Source: Mycobacterium sp. GA-1199
Lineage (GTDB): Bacteria; Actinomycetota; Actinomycetes; Mycobacteriales; Mycobacteriaceae
NCBI RefSeq assembly: GCF_001500045.1
Contig: NZ_LQIX01000054.1
Span: 124,001 to 188,000 of the forward strand
Direction: 5' to 3'
DNA: 64,000 nt
In this document: positions 49,481 to 57,464 of the stretch, piece by piece
Layout: every line of letters begins with the position of its first letter
How positions within the stretch are numbered: position 1 is the stretch's first letter
Program-made: the position numbers and the translations under genes
The notes under the pieces: model-generated
Database searches by the model: none
Told to the model about the DNA's origin: nothing
The model's input: only the letters and a program-made list of their open reading frames with translations

Positions 49481-50779
49481 ATGCCCGACCCCGACGAGGC
49501 CGTCCCCGAGGCGGCCGCGCCCGAGCAGGCCGAGCCGGAGGCGACGCCGTTGCTGGCCCCCCGCGACGGCGTGCCCGCGCTGTCGACCAGTGTCAGTGAA
49601 ATTCGCAGGGCCGCCGTGCTATTGGCCTCCGGCCACGGCCCCTTCGCCGTCGACGCCGAACGGGCCTCCGGGTTTCGCTACTCCAACCGTGCTTACCTCG
49701 TGCAGATTCGACGCGAAGGCGCCGGCACCGTGTTGATCGATCCGGTAAGTCACGGCGCCGACCCCGTCGAGGCGCTGGCACCAGTGGCCGAGGTGCTGGC
49801 CACCGACGAGTGGGTGCTGCACGCCGCCGACCAGGATCTGCCGTGTCTGGCCGAACTAGGCATCCGGCCGGTCAGCGTGTACGACACCGAGTTGGCGGGC
49901 CGACTCGCCGGCTACGACAAGGTCAACCTCGCCGCGATGGTGCAGCGGCTGCTCGGTCTGCAGCTGATGAAGGGGCACGGCGCAGCCGACTGGTCCAAGC
50001 GGCCGCTGCCCGACGAGTGGCTCAACTACGCCGCACTCGATGTCGAGGTGCTCGTCGACCTCCGCGATGCCATCGCTGCGGTCCTTGAGGACCAAGGTAA
50101 AACCGAGTGGGCGGCACAGGAATTCGAGCACCTCAGGAAGTACGAGGCGACACCGACCCGTCGGGACCGCTGGCGACGCACATCGGGAATCCACAAGATT
50201 CGCGACGCCCGCACCCTCGCCGCCGTGCGCGAACTGTGGACCACCCGCGACCACATCGCCCAGCGCCGCGACATCGCGCCCGGCCGGATCCTGCCGGACT
50301 CGGCCATCATCAACGCCGCCACCGCCGATCCCGACACCGTCGAGAAGTTAACGGCGCTGCCGATCTTCGGCGGTAACCGGCAGCGCCGCAGCGCCAAGGT
50401 GTGGCTCGACGCGCTCGCCCGCGCCCGCACCACGCGGGACCTGCCGTCCTCGCAGGAGCCGGCGAACGGCCCTCCGCCCGCGTCCCGGTGGGCCAGGCGC
50501 AAACCCGAAGCCGCCGCCCGACTCGATGCGGTGCGCGCCGCGCTCACCGAAGTGTCACAACGGATTTCCGTGCCGACCGAGAATCTGCTCTCCCCCGATA
50601 CCGTGCGCCGGTTGTGTTGGGATTGGGAGCCCGTCGACGACAGGGCGGGCATGATCGAGGCGTTTCTGCGCGACGCGGGCGCGCGGCCATGGCAACGTGA
50701 GCTGACGGTGCCTGCGCTGGCCGAGGCGCTGACCAAGGCCGACGCTCAGCTTGCCGAGCGGCAGTCCGCCGAGAGCTAG
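49481..50779 (+). CDS. Ribonuclease D-like 3'-5' exonuclease with HRDC domain
   Basis: A 432-residue DEDDy-type exoribonuclease (Rv2681 equivalent) used in RNA processing. Exo I is FAVDAERASGFRYSN (Asp and Glu), Exo II lies in WVLHAADQDLPCLAELG with VYDTELAGRLAGYD, and Exo III is WLNYAALDVEVLVDL (Tyr and Asp). Residues about 210-290 form an HRDC domain (IRDARTLAAVRELWTTRDHI). The ATG at 49481 is preferred to a TTG at 49475 that overlaps the DUF3000 stop. Its TAG shares CTAG with the stop of the convergent hydrolase. Confidence 0.92.
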   Translation: MPDPDEAVPEAAAPEQAEPEATPLLAPRDGVPALSTSVSEIRRAAVLLASGHGPFAVDAERASGFRYSNRAYLVQIRREGAGTVLIDPVSHGADPVEALAPVAEVLATDEWVLHAADQDLPCLAELGIRPVSVYDTELAGRLAGYDKVNLAAMVQRLLGLQLMKGHGAADWSKRPLPDEWLNYAALDVEVLVDLRDAIAAVLEDQGKTEWAAQEFEHLRKYEATPTRRDRWRRTSGIHKIRDARTLAAVRELWTTRDHIAQRRDIAPGRILPDSAIINAATADPDTVEKLTALPIFGGNRQRRSAKVWLDALARARTTRDLPSSQEPANGPPPASRWARRKPEAAARLDAVRAALTEVSQRISVPTENLLSPDTVRRLCWDWEPVDDRAGMIEAFLRDAGARPWQRELTVPALAEALTKADAQLAERQSAES

Positions 50780-51690
50780 GTGGTCACCTTCTCGACGTGA
50801 ACCAGGAAGTGCCGCAGCACTTCCTCGGGCGCCTCGAGTTGCGGCCAGTGTCCGATGTCGGCGGCGAGCATCACCACGTCGGCATCGGGGATCACTTCGG
50901 CGTAGCGGCGCGCCATGTGTGCGCCGGAGTTCGGATCGACGGGTCCGTCGATCAGCCGCATGGGCACCGCGGTTCGGCGCATGGCGCGCACCCATCGGTT
51001 GCGGTGCGTGTACCGGTCGCCCAGGAATCGACCGACCTTGTGCAGCACGCGTTTACCGTCGTTGTATTCCAGAATCTCGTGGAAGCGTTCCATCAGCTCG
51101 CGTGAGGGCTTCGTGTTCGGCCCGAACATTTCGTCGAGCGTGCGCTCGAGCATCTTGCGTGACAGCGAACTGCGCCCCTGCAGAGGACTCATCAAGTCGC
51201 CCAACGGCGTTCCCGACATGAGCTTCTGCATGGTGCGCGGCGTGTAGGCCTCGTTGAACAGCCCGCCGTTCAGCCAGGTGATCGACTGATAGCGCACCGA
51301 CCCGTACGACTGCTGACCGAATTCGCTGCGGGCCAACAGTTCCTGGCCGACCGAGTCACCGAGGTCGTGCGCCAGCACGTGGCACCGCTTGACGTTCAGG
51401 TGTTCCAGTAGCGCCTCGTGGACGTCAGCGTGGTCGCCCACCGAGTATTCGTAAGCCACCGGTTTCGCCGAGAAGCCCATTCCGATCATGTCCGGGGCTA
51501 TGACGGTGAATCGATCGGTCAGCGTCGGCCAGATCAGCGACCAGTCCCACGAGTTGAACGGATAGCCGTGAATGGCCAGCAGCGTCGGGGCCTCCCCCAG
51601 CGGCGGGCCGTCGATCCGGTAGAAGATCTCGAATCCCAGGTAATCGAAGTAGCGGCCCGCGGCCTTCCAGCGCTCCAGCTCGGCATCCAT
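50776..51690 (-). CDS. MEST-like alpha/beta hydrolase with Asp nucleophile
   Basis: A 304-residue alpha/beta hydrolase. The nucleophile elbow is HVLAHDLGDSVGQELLAR, with Asp where serine hydrolases have Ser, as in epoxide hydrolases, haloalkane dehalogenases and MEST-type proteins. The oxyanion loop is LLAIHGYPFNSWDWSLIWP; the acid and His are in RLIDGPVDPNSG and LAADIGHWPQLEAPE. Substrate unknown. It is monocistronic, convergent with ribonuclease D and sharing its stop bases. Confidence 0.88.
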   Translation of the reverse strand: MDAELERWKAAGRYFDYLGFEIFYRIDGPPLGEAPTLLAIHGYPFNSWDWSLIWPTLTDRFTVIAPDMIGMGFSAKPVAYEYSVGDHADVHEALLEHLNVKRCHVLAHDLGDSVGQELLARSEFGQQSYGSVRYQSITWLNGGLFNEAYTPRTMQKLMSGTPLGDLMSPLQGRSSLSRKMLERTLDEMFGPNTKPSRELMERFHEILEYNDGKRVLHKVGRFLGDRYTHRNRWVRAMRRTAVPMRLIDGPVDPNSGAHMARRYAEVIPDADVVMLAADIGHWPQLEAPEEVLRHFLVHVEKVTT

Positions 51691-51755
51691 GACCGAAGCC
51701 TAAGCGTGTCGAGCATTTTGCGTCGGTGGCGCTCGAGACGGCTTAGCGTTGGCGG

Positions 51756-52262
51756 ATGGCGGAGCAGGAAGAGACCGAGAACGAAGAGGACCGGCAGCGT
51801 TTCGCCGACCGGGTGCTGAGCTTCGCCGAGGACGCGGTCTACTGGGCCATCGCGACCGTCCTGCTCGCCGGGTCGGTGGCGCTGTTGGTCTCCCAGGTCA
51901 ATGTGCTGCTGCGCCTGCGCAATACACCCGCCAGCACGATCATGCTCGAGGTGCTCGACGGCCTGTTGCTGATTTTCATCTTCGTCGAACTGCTCTATGC
52001 GGTACGGACGTCGCTGCGCTCGCACGAGATCGTCGCCGAGCCGTTCCTGATCGTCGGCATCCTGGCGTGCATCAAGGAGATCGTCGTGCTCTCCGTCGAG
52101 GCGGCGAAGCTGCTGTCCAACGGCCCCGAGTTCGCCCGCGCGATCGTCCAGGTGGGCGTGCTCGGCGGCTTGGTGCTGGTGTTGTCGCTGGCGATCTTCG
52201 TGCTGCGGGTGCAACGCCACGGCGTCTCCGACGAAGCCGCCGAGCTGGCCGACAAGGACTAG
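51756..52262 (+). CDS. PsiE-like four-helix membrane protein
   Basis: A 168-residue protein with a charged N terminus (EEDRQRFADRVLSFAEDAVY) and four transmembrane helices, one carrying VLDGLLLIFIFVELLYAVR and another EPFLIVGILACIKEIVVLSV. This is the pattern of the PsiE (phosphate-starvation-inducible) family. The function in mycobacteria is unknown. A strong hairpin separates it from convergent dxs. Confidence 0.85.
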   Translation: MAEQEETENEEDRQRFADRVLSFAEDAVYWAIATVLLAGSVALLVSQVNVLLRLRNTPASTIMLEVLDGLLLIFIFVELLYAVRTSLRSHEIVAEPFLIVGILACIKEIVVLSVEAAKLLSNGPEFARAIVQVGVLGGLVLVLSLAIFVLRVQRHGVSDEAAELADKD

Positions 52263-52276
52263 CTATCGCCGCGGCT

Positions 52277-52322
52277 GTGCGGTTTCATACGTCCGACCGG
52301 CGCGTCGCGGATGAAACCGCAC
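52277..52322. terminator. Hairpin between psiE-like gene and dxs
   Basis: Perfect 12-base arms GTGCGGTTTCAT (52277-52288) and ATGAAACCGCAC (52311-52322) with a GC-rich 22-base loop. It lies between convergent stops, a likely bidirectional terminator. Confidence 0.75.
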
Positions 52323-52354
52323 GATCGGCGAGGCGGGGCAGGCGGGGGCGACCG

Positions 52355-54268
52355 CTAGTCGAGTCGCTCGCTGACCTCGGCTTCGCTGACGGAGGCACCC
52401 TGCGCCGCGACCCAGCCGGTGATCTGGCGGGCCACCGTGCGATCGGTCAGGCCGACCTCGGCGAACACCTCGCCGCGGGAGGCGTGCGCGAAGAACTCCT
52501 GCGGCAGCCCGACATCGCGACACGGTACGTCGATCTCGGCGCGGCGCAACGCCGCCGACACCGCAGACCCGACGCCGCCGTTGACGCCGTTGTCCTCGAG
52601 CGTGACGACGAGCTTGTGTTCGCGGGCCAGGGCGGTGATCGTCTCGGGCACCGGCAGCACCCAGCGCGGGTCGACGACCGTCACACCGATGCCCTGGTTG
52701 CGCAGGAGTTCGGCGACCGCCAACGCCATCGACGCGAACGGCCCGACCGCGACCAGCAGCACGTCGCCGGTGAGCCCGTCGGCCGGCACGGCCAGCACAT
52801 CGACGCCGTCACGCCGTTCGAGAGCCGGAATGTCCTCGCCGACATCGCCTTTCGGGAACCGGATCGCGGTGGGACCGTCGTTGACGTCGAGCGCTTCGCC
52901 GAGTTCCTCGCGTAGCCGGACTCCGTCCCGCGGTGCGGCCACCCGCATGCCGGGCACGATGCCCAGCATCGACAGGTCCCACATGCCGTTGTGGCTGGCG
53001 CCGTCGGGGCCGGTGATGCCCGAGCGGTCCAACACCATCGTCACCGGCAGCTTGTGCAACGCCACATCCATCATGACCTGGTCGAACGCGCGGTTCAGGA
53101 AGGTCGAGTAGACCGCGACGACGGGATGCAGGCCGCCCATCGCCAGCCCGGCCGCCGACGTCATCGCATGCTGTTCGGCGATGCCCACATCGAAGAACCG
53201 GTCCGGGAAGCGCTGGCGGAAAGCGGTCAAACCCGTCGGGCCGGGCATCGCCGCGGTGATCGCGACCACGTCGCGTCGGCGGGCTGCATAGCCGATCAGC
53301 GCCTCGGAGAACGTCGACGTCCACCCGGGACCGGGAACCGACGTCGCCAATCCGGTCTCGGGGTCGATGACGCCGCACGCATGCATCTGGTCGGCCTCGT
53401 CATTCTCCGCCGGCGCGTAGCCCATGCCCTTGCGGGTCACGACGTGCACGATCACGGGCATGTTGAAACCGCGCGCCCGACGCAGCGCGACCTCAACGGC
53501 GTGCTCGTCATGGCCGTCGATGGGCCCGACATACTTCAGCCCCAGGTCGGTGAACATCACCTGCGGCGCCAACGCGTCCTTGATCCCGGCCTTGATGGAG
53601 TGCATGCACTGGTAGCACACCTCACCGATGACCGGGACGCCGCGCACCGCCTTGCGGCCCTCCTCGAGGACACGTTCGTAGCCGGGCTGCAGCCGCAGGC
53701 CCGCCAGATGTTCGGCGAACCCGCCGATCGTCGGTGCGTAGCTGCGGCCGTTGTCGTTGACGACGATGACCACCGGCCGTCGCGCCCCGGCGATGTTGTT
53801 GAGCGCCTCCCAGCACATACCGCCGGTCAGCGCGCCATCGCCGACCACGGCCACCACGTGGCGATTGCGGTGTCCGGACAGCTCGAACGCCTTGGCCAGC
53901 CCGTCGGCGTAGGACAGCGCGGAACTGGCGTGGCTGGATTCCACCCAGTCGTGTTCGCTCTCCTCGCGCGAGGGATAGCCGGACAGGCCGCCCTTCTTGC
54001 GCAGGCTGTCGAACTCGTGGCAGCGGCCCGTCAGCATCTTGTGCACGTAGGACTGGTGTCCGGTGTCGAAGATGATCGGATCGTGTGGCGAATCGAACAC
54101 CCGATGCAGCGCGAGCGTCAGCTCGACGACGCCGAGGTTCGGGCCGAGATGCCCACCGGTGGCAGCCACCTTGTGGATCAGAAATTCGCGGATCTCACGT
54201 GCTAGATCGCCCAGTTGCGACTGCGTCAGGTGCTGCAGATCTGCGGGCCCGCGGATCTGTTCAAGCAT
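52355..54268 (-). CDS. dxs: 1-deoxy-D-xylulose-5-phosphate synthase
   Basis: A 637-residue thiamine-diphosphate enzyme, first step of the MEP isoprenoid route (pyruvate plus glyceraldehyde 3-phosphate). The TPP motif is VVGDGALTGGMCWEALNNIA, and the catalytic His lies in FDTGHQSYVHKMLTGR. The transketolase central block FPDRFFDVGIAEQHAMTSAA is followed by the C-terminal domain PWxx-type TVVDPRWVLPVP. Equivalent to Rv2682c dxs1. Full length, no anomalies. Confidence 0.97.
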   Translation of the reverse strand: MLEQIRGPADLQHLTQSQLGDLAREIREFLIHKVAATGGHLGPNLGVVELTLALHRVFDSPHDPIIFDTGHQSYVHKMLTGRCHEFDSLRKKGGLSGYPSREESEHDWVESSHASSALSYADGLAKAFELSGHRNRHVVAVVGDGALTGGMCWEALNNIAGARRPVVIVVNDNGRSYAPTIGGFAEHLAGLRLQPGYERVLEEGRKAVRGVPVIGEVCYQCMHSIKAGIKDALAPQVMFTDLGLKYVGPIDGHDEHAVEVALRRARGFNMPVIVHVVTRKGMGYAPAENDEADQMHACGVIDPETGLATSVPGPGWTSTFSEALIGYAARRRDVVAITAAMPGPTGLTAFRQRFPDRFFDVGIAEQHAMTSAAGLAMGGLHPVVAVYSTFLNRAFDQVMMDVALHKLPVTMVLDRSGITGPDGASHNGMWDLSMLGIVPGMRVAAPRDGVRLREELGEALDVNDGPTAIRFPKGDVGEDIPALERRDGVDVLAVPADGLTGDVLLVAVGPFASMALAVAELLRNQGIGVTVVDPRWVLPVPETITALAREHKLVVTLEDNGVNGGVGSAVSAALRRAEIDVPCRDVGLPQEFFAHASRGEVFAEVGLTDRTVARQITGWVAAQGASVSEAEVSERLD

Positions 54269-54296
54269 TCGCTCAGTCTACGCACGGCCGTCGTAG

Positions 54297-55625
54297 TCAG
54301 TCCTGTCGAGCTTGGTAGATGTCGGGCACACCGTCGTGGTCGGAATCGGCGGTCTCCTGTTCGTGAATCGCCCGATAATGCCTGTTCCGCAGCCGTAACA
54401 GCACCGCGGCCATGGCCGCCGAAGTCAGCGATCCGGTCAGCACCCCGATCTTCACGAATTCGTCACGTTCGGATTCGATGCCGTAGGCGAGATCGCCGAT
54501 GAGCAGCGACACGGTGAACCCGATGCCGGCCAGCATCGCGATGCCGAGCACGTCGATCCACCGGATCGCGGAGTCGAGGTCGGCTCGGGTGACCGCCGCG
54601 AGCACCCGCGTGGTCAAAAAGATGCCGACCGGTTTGCCGACCACCAGACCCAGGACGATGCCGAGCGTGATGGGATCGGTCATCGCCTCGGCGAACCCGG
54701 CGTAGCCGCCGATGCTCACCCCCGCGGCGAAGAAGGCGAACACCGGAATCGCGACACCCGCCGACAGCGGGCGTATGCGGTGTTCGAAGTGCTCGGCCAG
54801 CCCGGGCCCGGCGTCCGGCCCGCCTGCGGCCTGGGAACGCACCACCGGCACGGCGAAACCGAGCAGGACCCCCGCCACCGTCGCGTGGACGCCCGATTCG
54901 TGCATCATCACCCAGGTGGCCACCGCGAGCGGAACCAGCACCCACCAAAACCGGATCCGGCGCTGCACGCACAGCGTGAACAGTGCCAGCGGAATCAACG
55001 TCGCCGCCAATGCGACCACGTTGATGTCCTCGGTGTAGAAGACGGCGATAACCGCCACCGCGAGCAGATCGTCGACCACGGCCAGAGTCAGCAGAAAGAT
55101 CCGCAGCGCGGACGGCAGGTGCGTGGAGATGACCGCGAGCACCGCGACGGCGAACGCGATGTCCGTGGCAGTGGGGATGGCCCAGCCGCGCAGGGCGCCG
55201 TCGCCCACGGGTGCGGTCACCGCGACGAAAATCAGGGCCGGCACGACCATTCCGCCGACGGCGGCGGCGATGGGCAGCGCCGCGCGGGCGGGGTCGCGCA
55301 GGTCGCCGGCGACGAACTCGCGTTTGAGCTCCAACCCGACCACGAAGAAGAACAGCGCCAACAACCCGTCGGCCGCCCAGGTGCCGACCGTGAGGTCCAG
55401 GTGCAGGCCGAACGGCTCACCGCCGACCCTCATATCGCGCAGGGCGAAGTAGCTTTCCGACCACGGCGAGTTCGCCCACACGAGCGCGACGGCAGCCGCC
55501 ACCAGCAGGATCGCACCTCCGACGGTCTCCCTGCGCAGAATCGAGGACACCCGGCTCGTCTCGGACCACGATCCGCGGGAGAACAGCGTCCGCCGTGCGA
55601 AGCGGCCGAGCGGGTTGGCGGTCAC
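54297..55625 (-). CDS. nhaA: Na+/H+ antiporter NhaA
   Basis: A 442-residue polytopic antiporter. Hallmarks are LFFFVVGLELKREFVAGDLR, WAIPTATDIAFAVAVLAVI, the ion-binding Asp pair in LAVVDDLLAVAVIAVFYTED, and GIVLGLVVGKPVGIFL. The GTG at 55625 is chosen; the frame is open upstream but without a hydrophobic start. The C terminus carries a short acidic tail (ETADSDHDGVPDIYQARQD) reminiscent of a calcium-binding loop. Twenty-eight bases separate it from dxs. Confidence 0.93.
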   Translation of the reverse strand: MTANPLGRFARRTLFSRGSWSETSRVSSILRRETVGGAILLVAAAVALVWANSPWSESYFALRDMRVGGEPFGLHLDLTVGTWAADGLLALFFFVVGLELKREFVAGDLRDPARAALPIAAAVGGMVVPALIFVAVTAPVGDGALRGWAIPTATDIAFAVAVLAVISTHLPSALRIFLLTLAVVDDLLAVAVIAVFYTEDINVVALAATLIPLALFTLCVQRRIRFWWVLVPLAVATWVMMHESGVHATVAGVLLGFAVPVVRSQAAGGPDAGPGLAEHFEHRIRPLSAGVAIPVFAFFAAGVSIGGYAGFAEAMTDPITLGIVLGLVVGKPVGIFLTTRVLAAVTRADLDSAIRWIDVLGIAMLAGIGFTVSLLIGDLAYGIESERDEFVKIGVLTGSLTSAAMAAVLLRLRNRHYRAIHEQETADSDHDGVPDIYQARQD

Positions 55626-55745
55626 GGTGGGTCCCGATCTGTTAGGGGTCGACAAGAGAATTGCCGACCAGACTTCCCGGCACACCCTGTCGCTCAACGT
55701 ATCAACGCGATGTACACACCGCACCGGCAGACGTAGCCGCTGACG

Positions 55746-56225
55746 TCAGATCGCGATCCGTCGCGGACGGTCAGAGGCGGGCCAGACGTACTCCAGGTCG
55801 TCGGGAACGTCGGGGAAGAATCTGCGATAGTGCTGCGGGTCTTTGCGCACCAGCACCGACTGATGGCTGCGGTGAAACGCCGGATCGCCCAGCCACGGCG
55901 GCACCTCCCCCGCCGCGGCCAACGCGTCCTGGCTGCGCGGGGTGCCGATGCCGGTCGTGCGGGTCAGGTCGGTGACCATGGTCGTCGCGCAGGTGTCGGC
56001 GTGGCCCAACCGGCACCATGCGGCGCAGACGTCGAGCCCATAGCGGACCAGGGCTTCTTCGTAACCGGCCCACATCGCCGCTGCGGGGTGATGACGCCAG
56101 CCATAACCCGGCACGGTCAGCGCGCGAACCACCTGGATGGCCTCCACCCGCTGCTTGCCGAGCCGCTTCGTGTCGAGGACGCGGGCGGTGTCGCCGAAAC
56201 CCGGGCAGGGCAGGAACGTCTGCAC
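55746..56225 (-). CDS. MSMEG_6728-type / pyrimidine-dimer glycosylase-like protein
   Basis: A 159-residue protein beginning MQTFLPCPGFGDTARVLDTK and containing RLGKQRVEAIQVVRALTVPG, YGWRHHPAAAMWAGYEEALV and PPWLGDPAFHRSHQSVLVRK. This is the mycobacterial family often annotated as a pyrimidine dimer DNA glycosylase (endonuclease V-like) relative. Conserved His and Arg residues would suit a nucleic-acid enzyme, but the activity is not proven. It ends 18 bases after the methyltransferase gene in the same direction. Confidence 0.8.
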   Translation of the reverse strand: MQTFLPCPGFGDTARVLDTKRLGKQRVEAIQVVRALTVPGYGWRHHPAAAMWAGYEEALVRYGLDVCAAWCRLGHADTCATTMVTDLTRTTGIGTPRSQDALAAAGEVPPWLGDPAFHRSHQSVLVRKDPQHYRRFFPDVPDDLEYVWPASDRPRRIAI

Positions 56226-56243
56226 CTCCCCGGCATACCCCGT

Positions 56244-57464
56244 TTAGCGACTCAGGACCGCGACACACTCCACGTGGTGCGTGAGCGGGAACGAGTCGAA
56301 GACCCGTAACTCCTCGACCGCGTATCCGTGCCCGCGGTAGAGACCGACATCCCTCGCGAACGACGCTGCCTCGCAACCGATGTGGATGACCCGCGGCACC
56401 CCGGCGGCCGCCAGAAGGTCGATCACCTCGCGACCGGCTCCGGTGCGCGGCGGATCGAGCACCGCGACATCGGCGCGCTTGCGCTGCGCAGCGAGCGCGC
56501 GGCGCACCGAGTCGGTGACCACCGACACCCACCTCATGTCGCCCAGGGCGGCCCGCGCGGCTCGCGATGCCCCTCGCGATGTGTCCACCGTGACGACCTT
56601 CCCGGTCTCCCCGACCGCTTCGGCGAGCACGGCCGCGAATACCCCTGCCCCGCCGTACAGATCCCACGCGGTCATCCCGGGGCTCAGCTGCGCCCAGCCC
56701 GCCACCAACTGGCTGTAGAGCCGCGCCGCGTCCCGGTGCGACTGCCAGAAGGCGGTCACGGGCACCCGCCACGTCCGCCCAGCGACCCGCTGAACGGCCT
56801 CGTAATCGCCCTCGATGACCTGCGTGGCGACCTTGCCTTTGGGGCCCGACCTGGGTCCGGACTGCACGACGTGACGCGCACCCTCGTCGTCGACGGCGAC
56901 GTGCAGATGCGCGCCCGGCGGCCAGGTCTTATCGGCCAGCCCGTCGACCATGCCGTCGGGCAGCTGCGCGCAGTTCAAGTCGGTGATCAGTTCGGCACTG
57001 TGGAACCGGTGGAACCCGGGTTCCCCTGCGGCGGTGGTGTCCAAGCGCACCCGCGTCCGCCACCCGGTCGCACCCCCGTCACCGACCGGGTCCGCGGCGG
57101 CATCGGCTTCGTCGCGCCACTGGTAACCGCCCAACCGCGTCAACTGGTTGGCGACGACGGCGCCCTTGAGCCTGCGGACCGCCGCCGGCTCGGCGAATGC
57201 CATGTCACAACAGCCGGCACCATCCGCACCCGCGATGGGGCAGATCGATTCGACGCGGTCCGCGGACGGTTCGATGACCTCGACGGTGTCGGCGTGCAGA
57301 TACTTCCCGCGATCCGCCACCACCCGGACCCTGACCCGCTCACCGGGCAGCGCATAGCGGACGAACACGACCCGGCCGTCATCGCGCGCCACACAGCTGC
57401 CGCCGTTGGCGGGCGGCCCGGCGGTCACCGTCAGTTCCGCCGGAACAGCCTCGACGCCGGTCAC
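56244..57464 (-). CDS. TrmA/RlmCD-family RNA (uracil-C5) methyltransferase
   Basis: A 406-residue SAM-dependent RNA methyltransferase equivalent to Rv2689c. It has an N-terminal TRAM-like domain (GERVRVRVVADRGKYLHADT), possible iron-sulfur cysteines in CPIAGADGAGCCDM, a SAM-binding motif AWDLYGGAGVFAAVLAEAVG, DPPRTGAGREV, and a catalytic Cys candidate in VIHIGCEAASFARD. The GTG start at 57464 overlaps the permease stop by GTGA. The substrate (tRNA or rRNA) cannot be decided from sequence. Confidence 0.9.
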   Translation of the reverse strand: MTGVEAVPAELTVTAGPPANGGSCVARDDGRVVFVRYALPGERVRVRVVADRGKYLHADTVEVIEPSADRVESICPIAGADGAGCCDMAFAEPAAVRRLKGAVVANQLTRLGGYQWRDEADAAADPVGDGGATGWRTRVRLDTTAAGEPGFHRFHSAELITDLNCAQLPDGMVDGLADKTWPPGAHLHVAVDDEGARHVVQSGPRSGPKGKVATQVIEGDYEAVQRVAGRTWRVPVTAFWQSHRDAARLYSQLVAGWAQLSPGMTAWDLYGGAGVFAAVLAEAVGETGKVVTVDTSRGASRAARAALGDMRWVSVVTDSVRRALAAQRKRADVAVLDPPRTGAGREVIDLLAAAGVPRVIHIGCEAASFARDVGLYRGHGYAVEELRVFDSFPLTHHVECVAVLSR

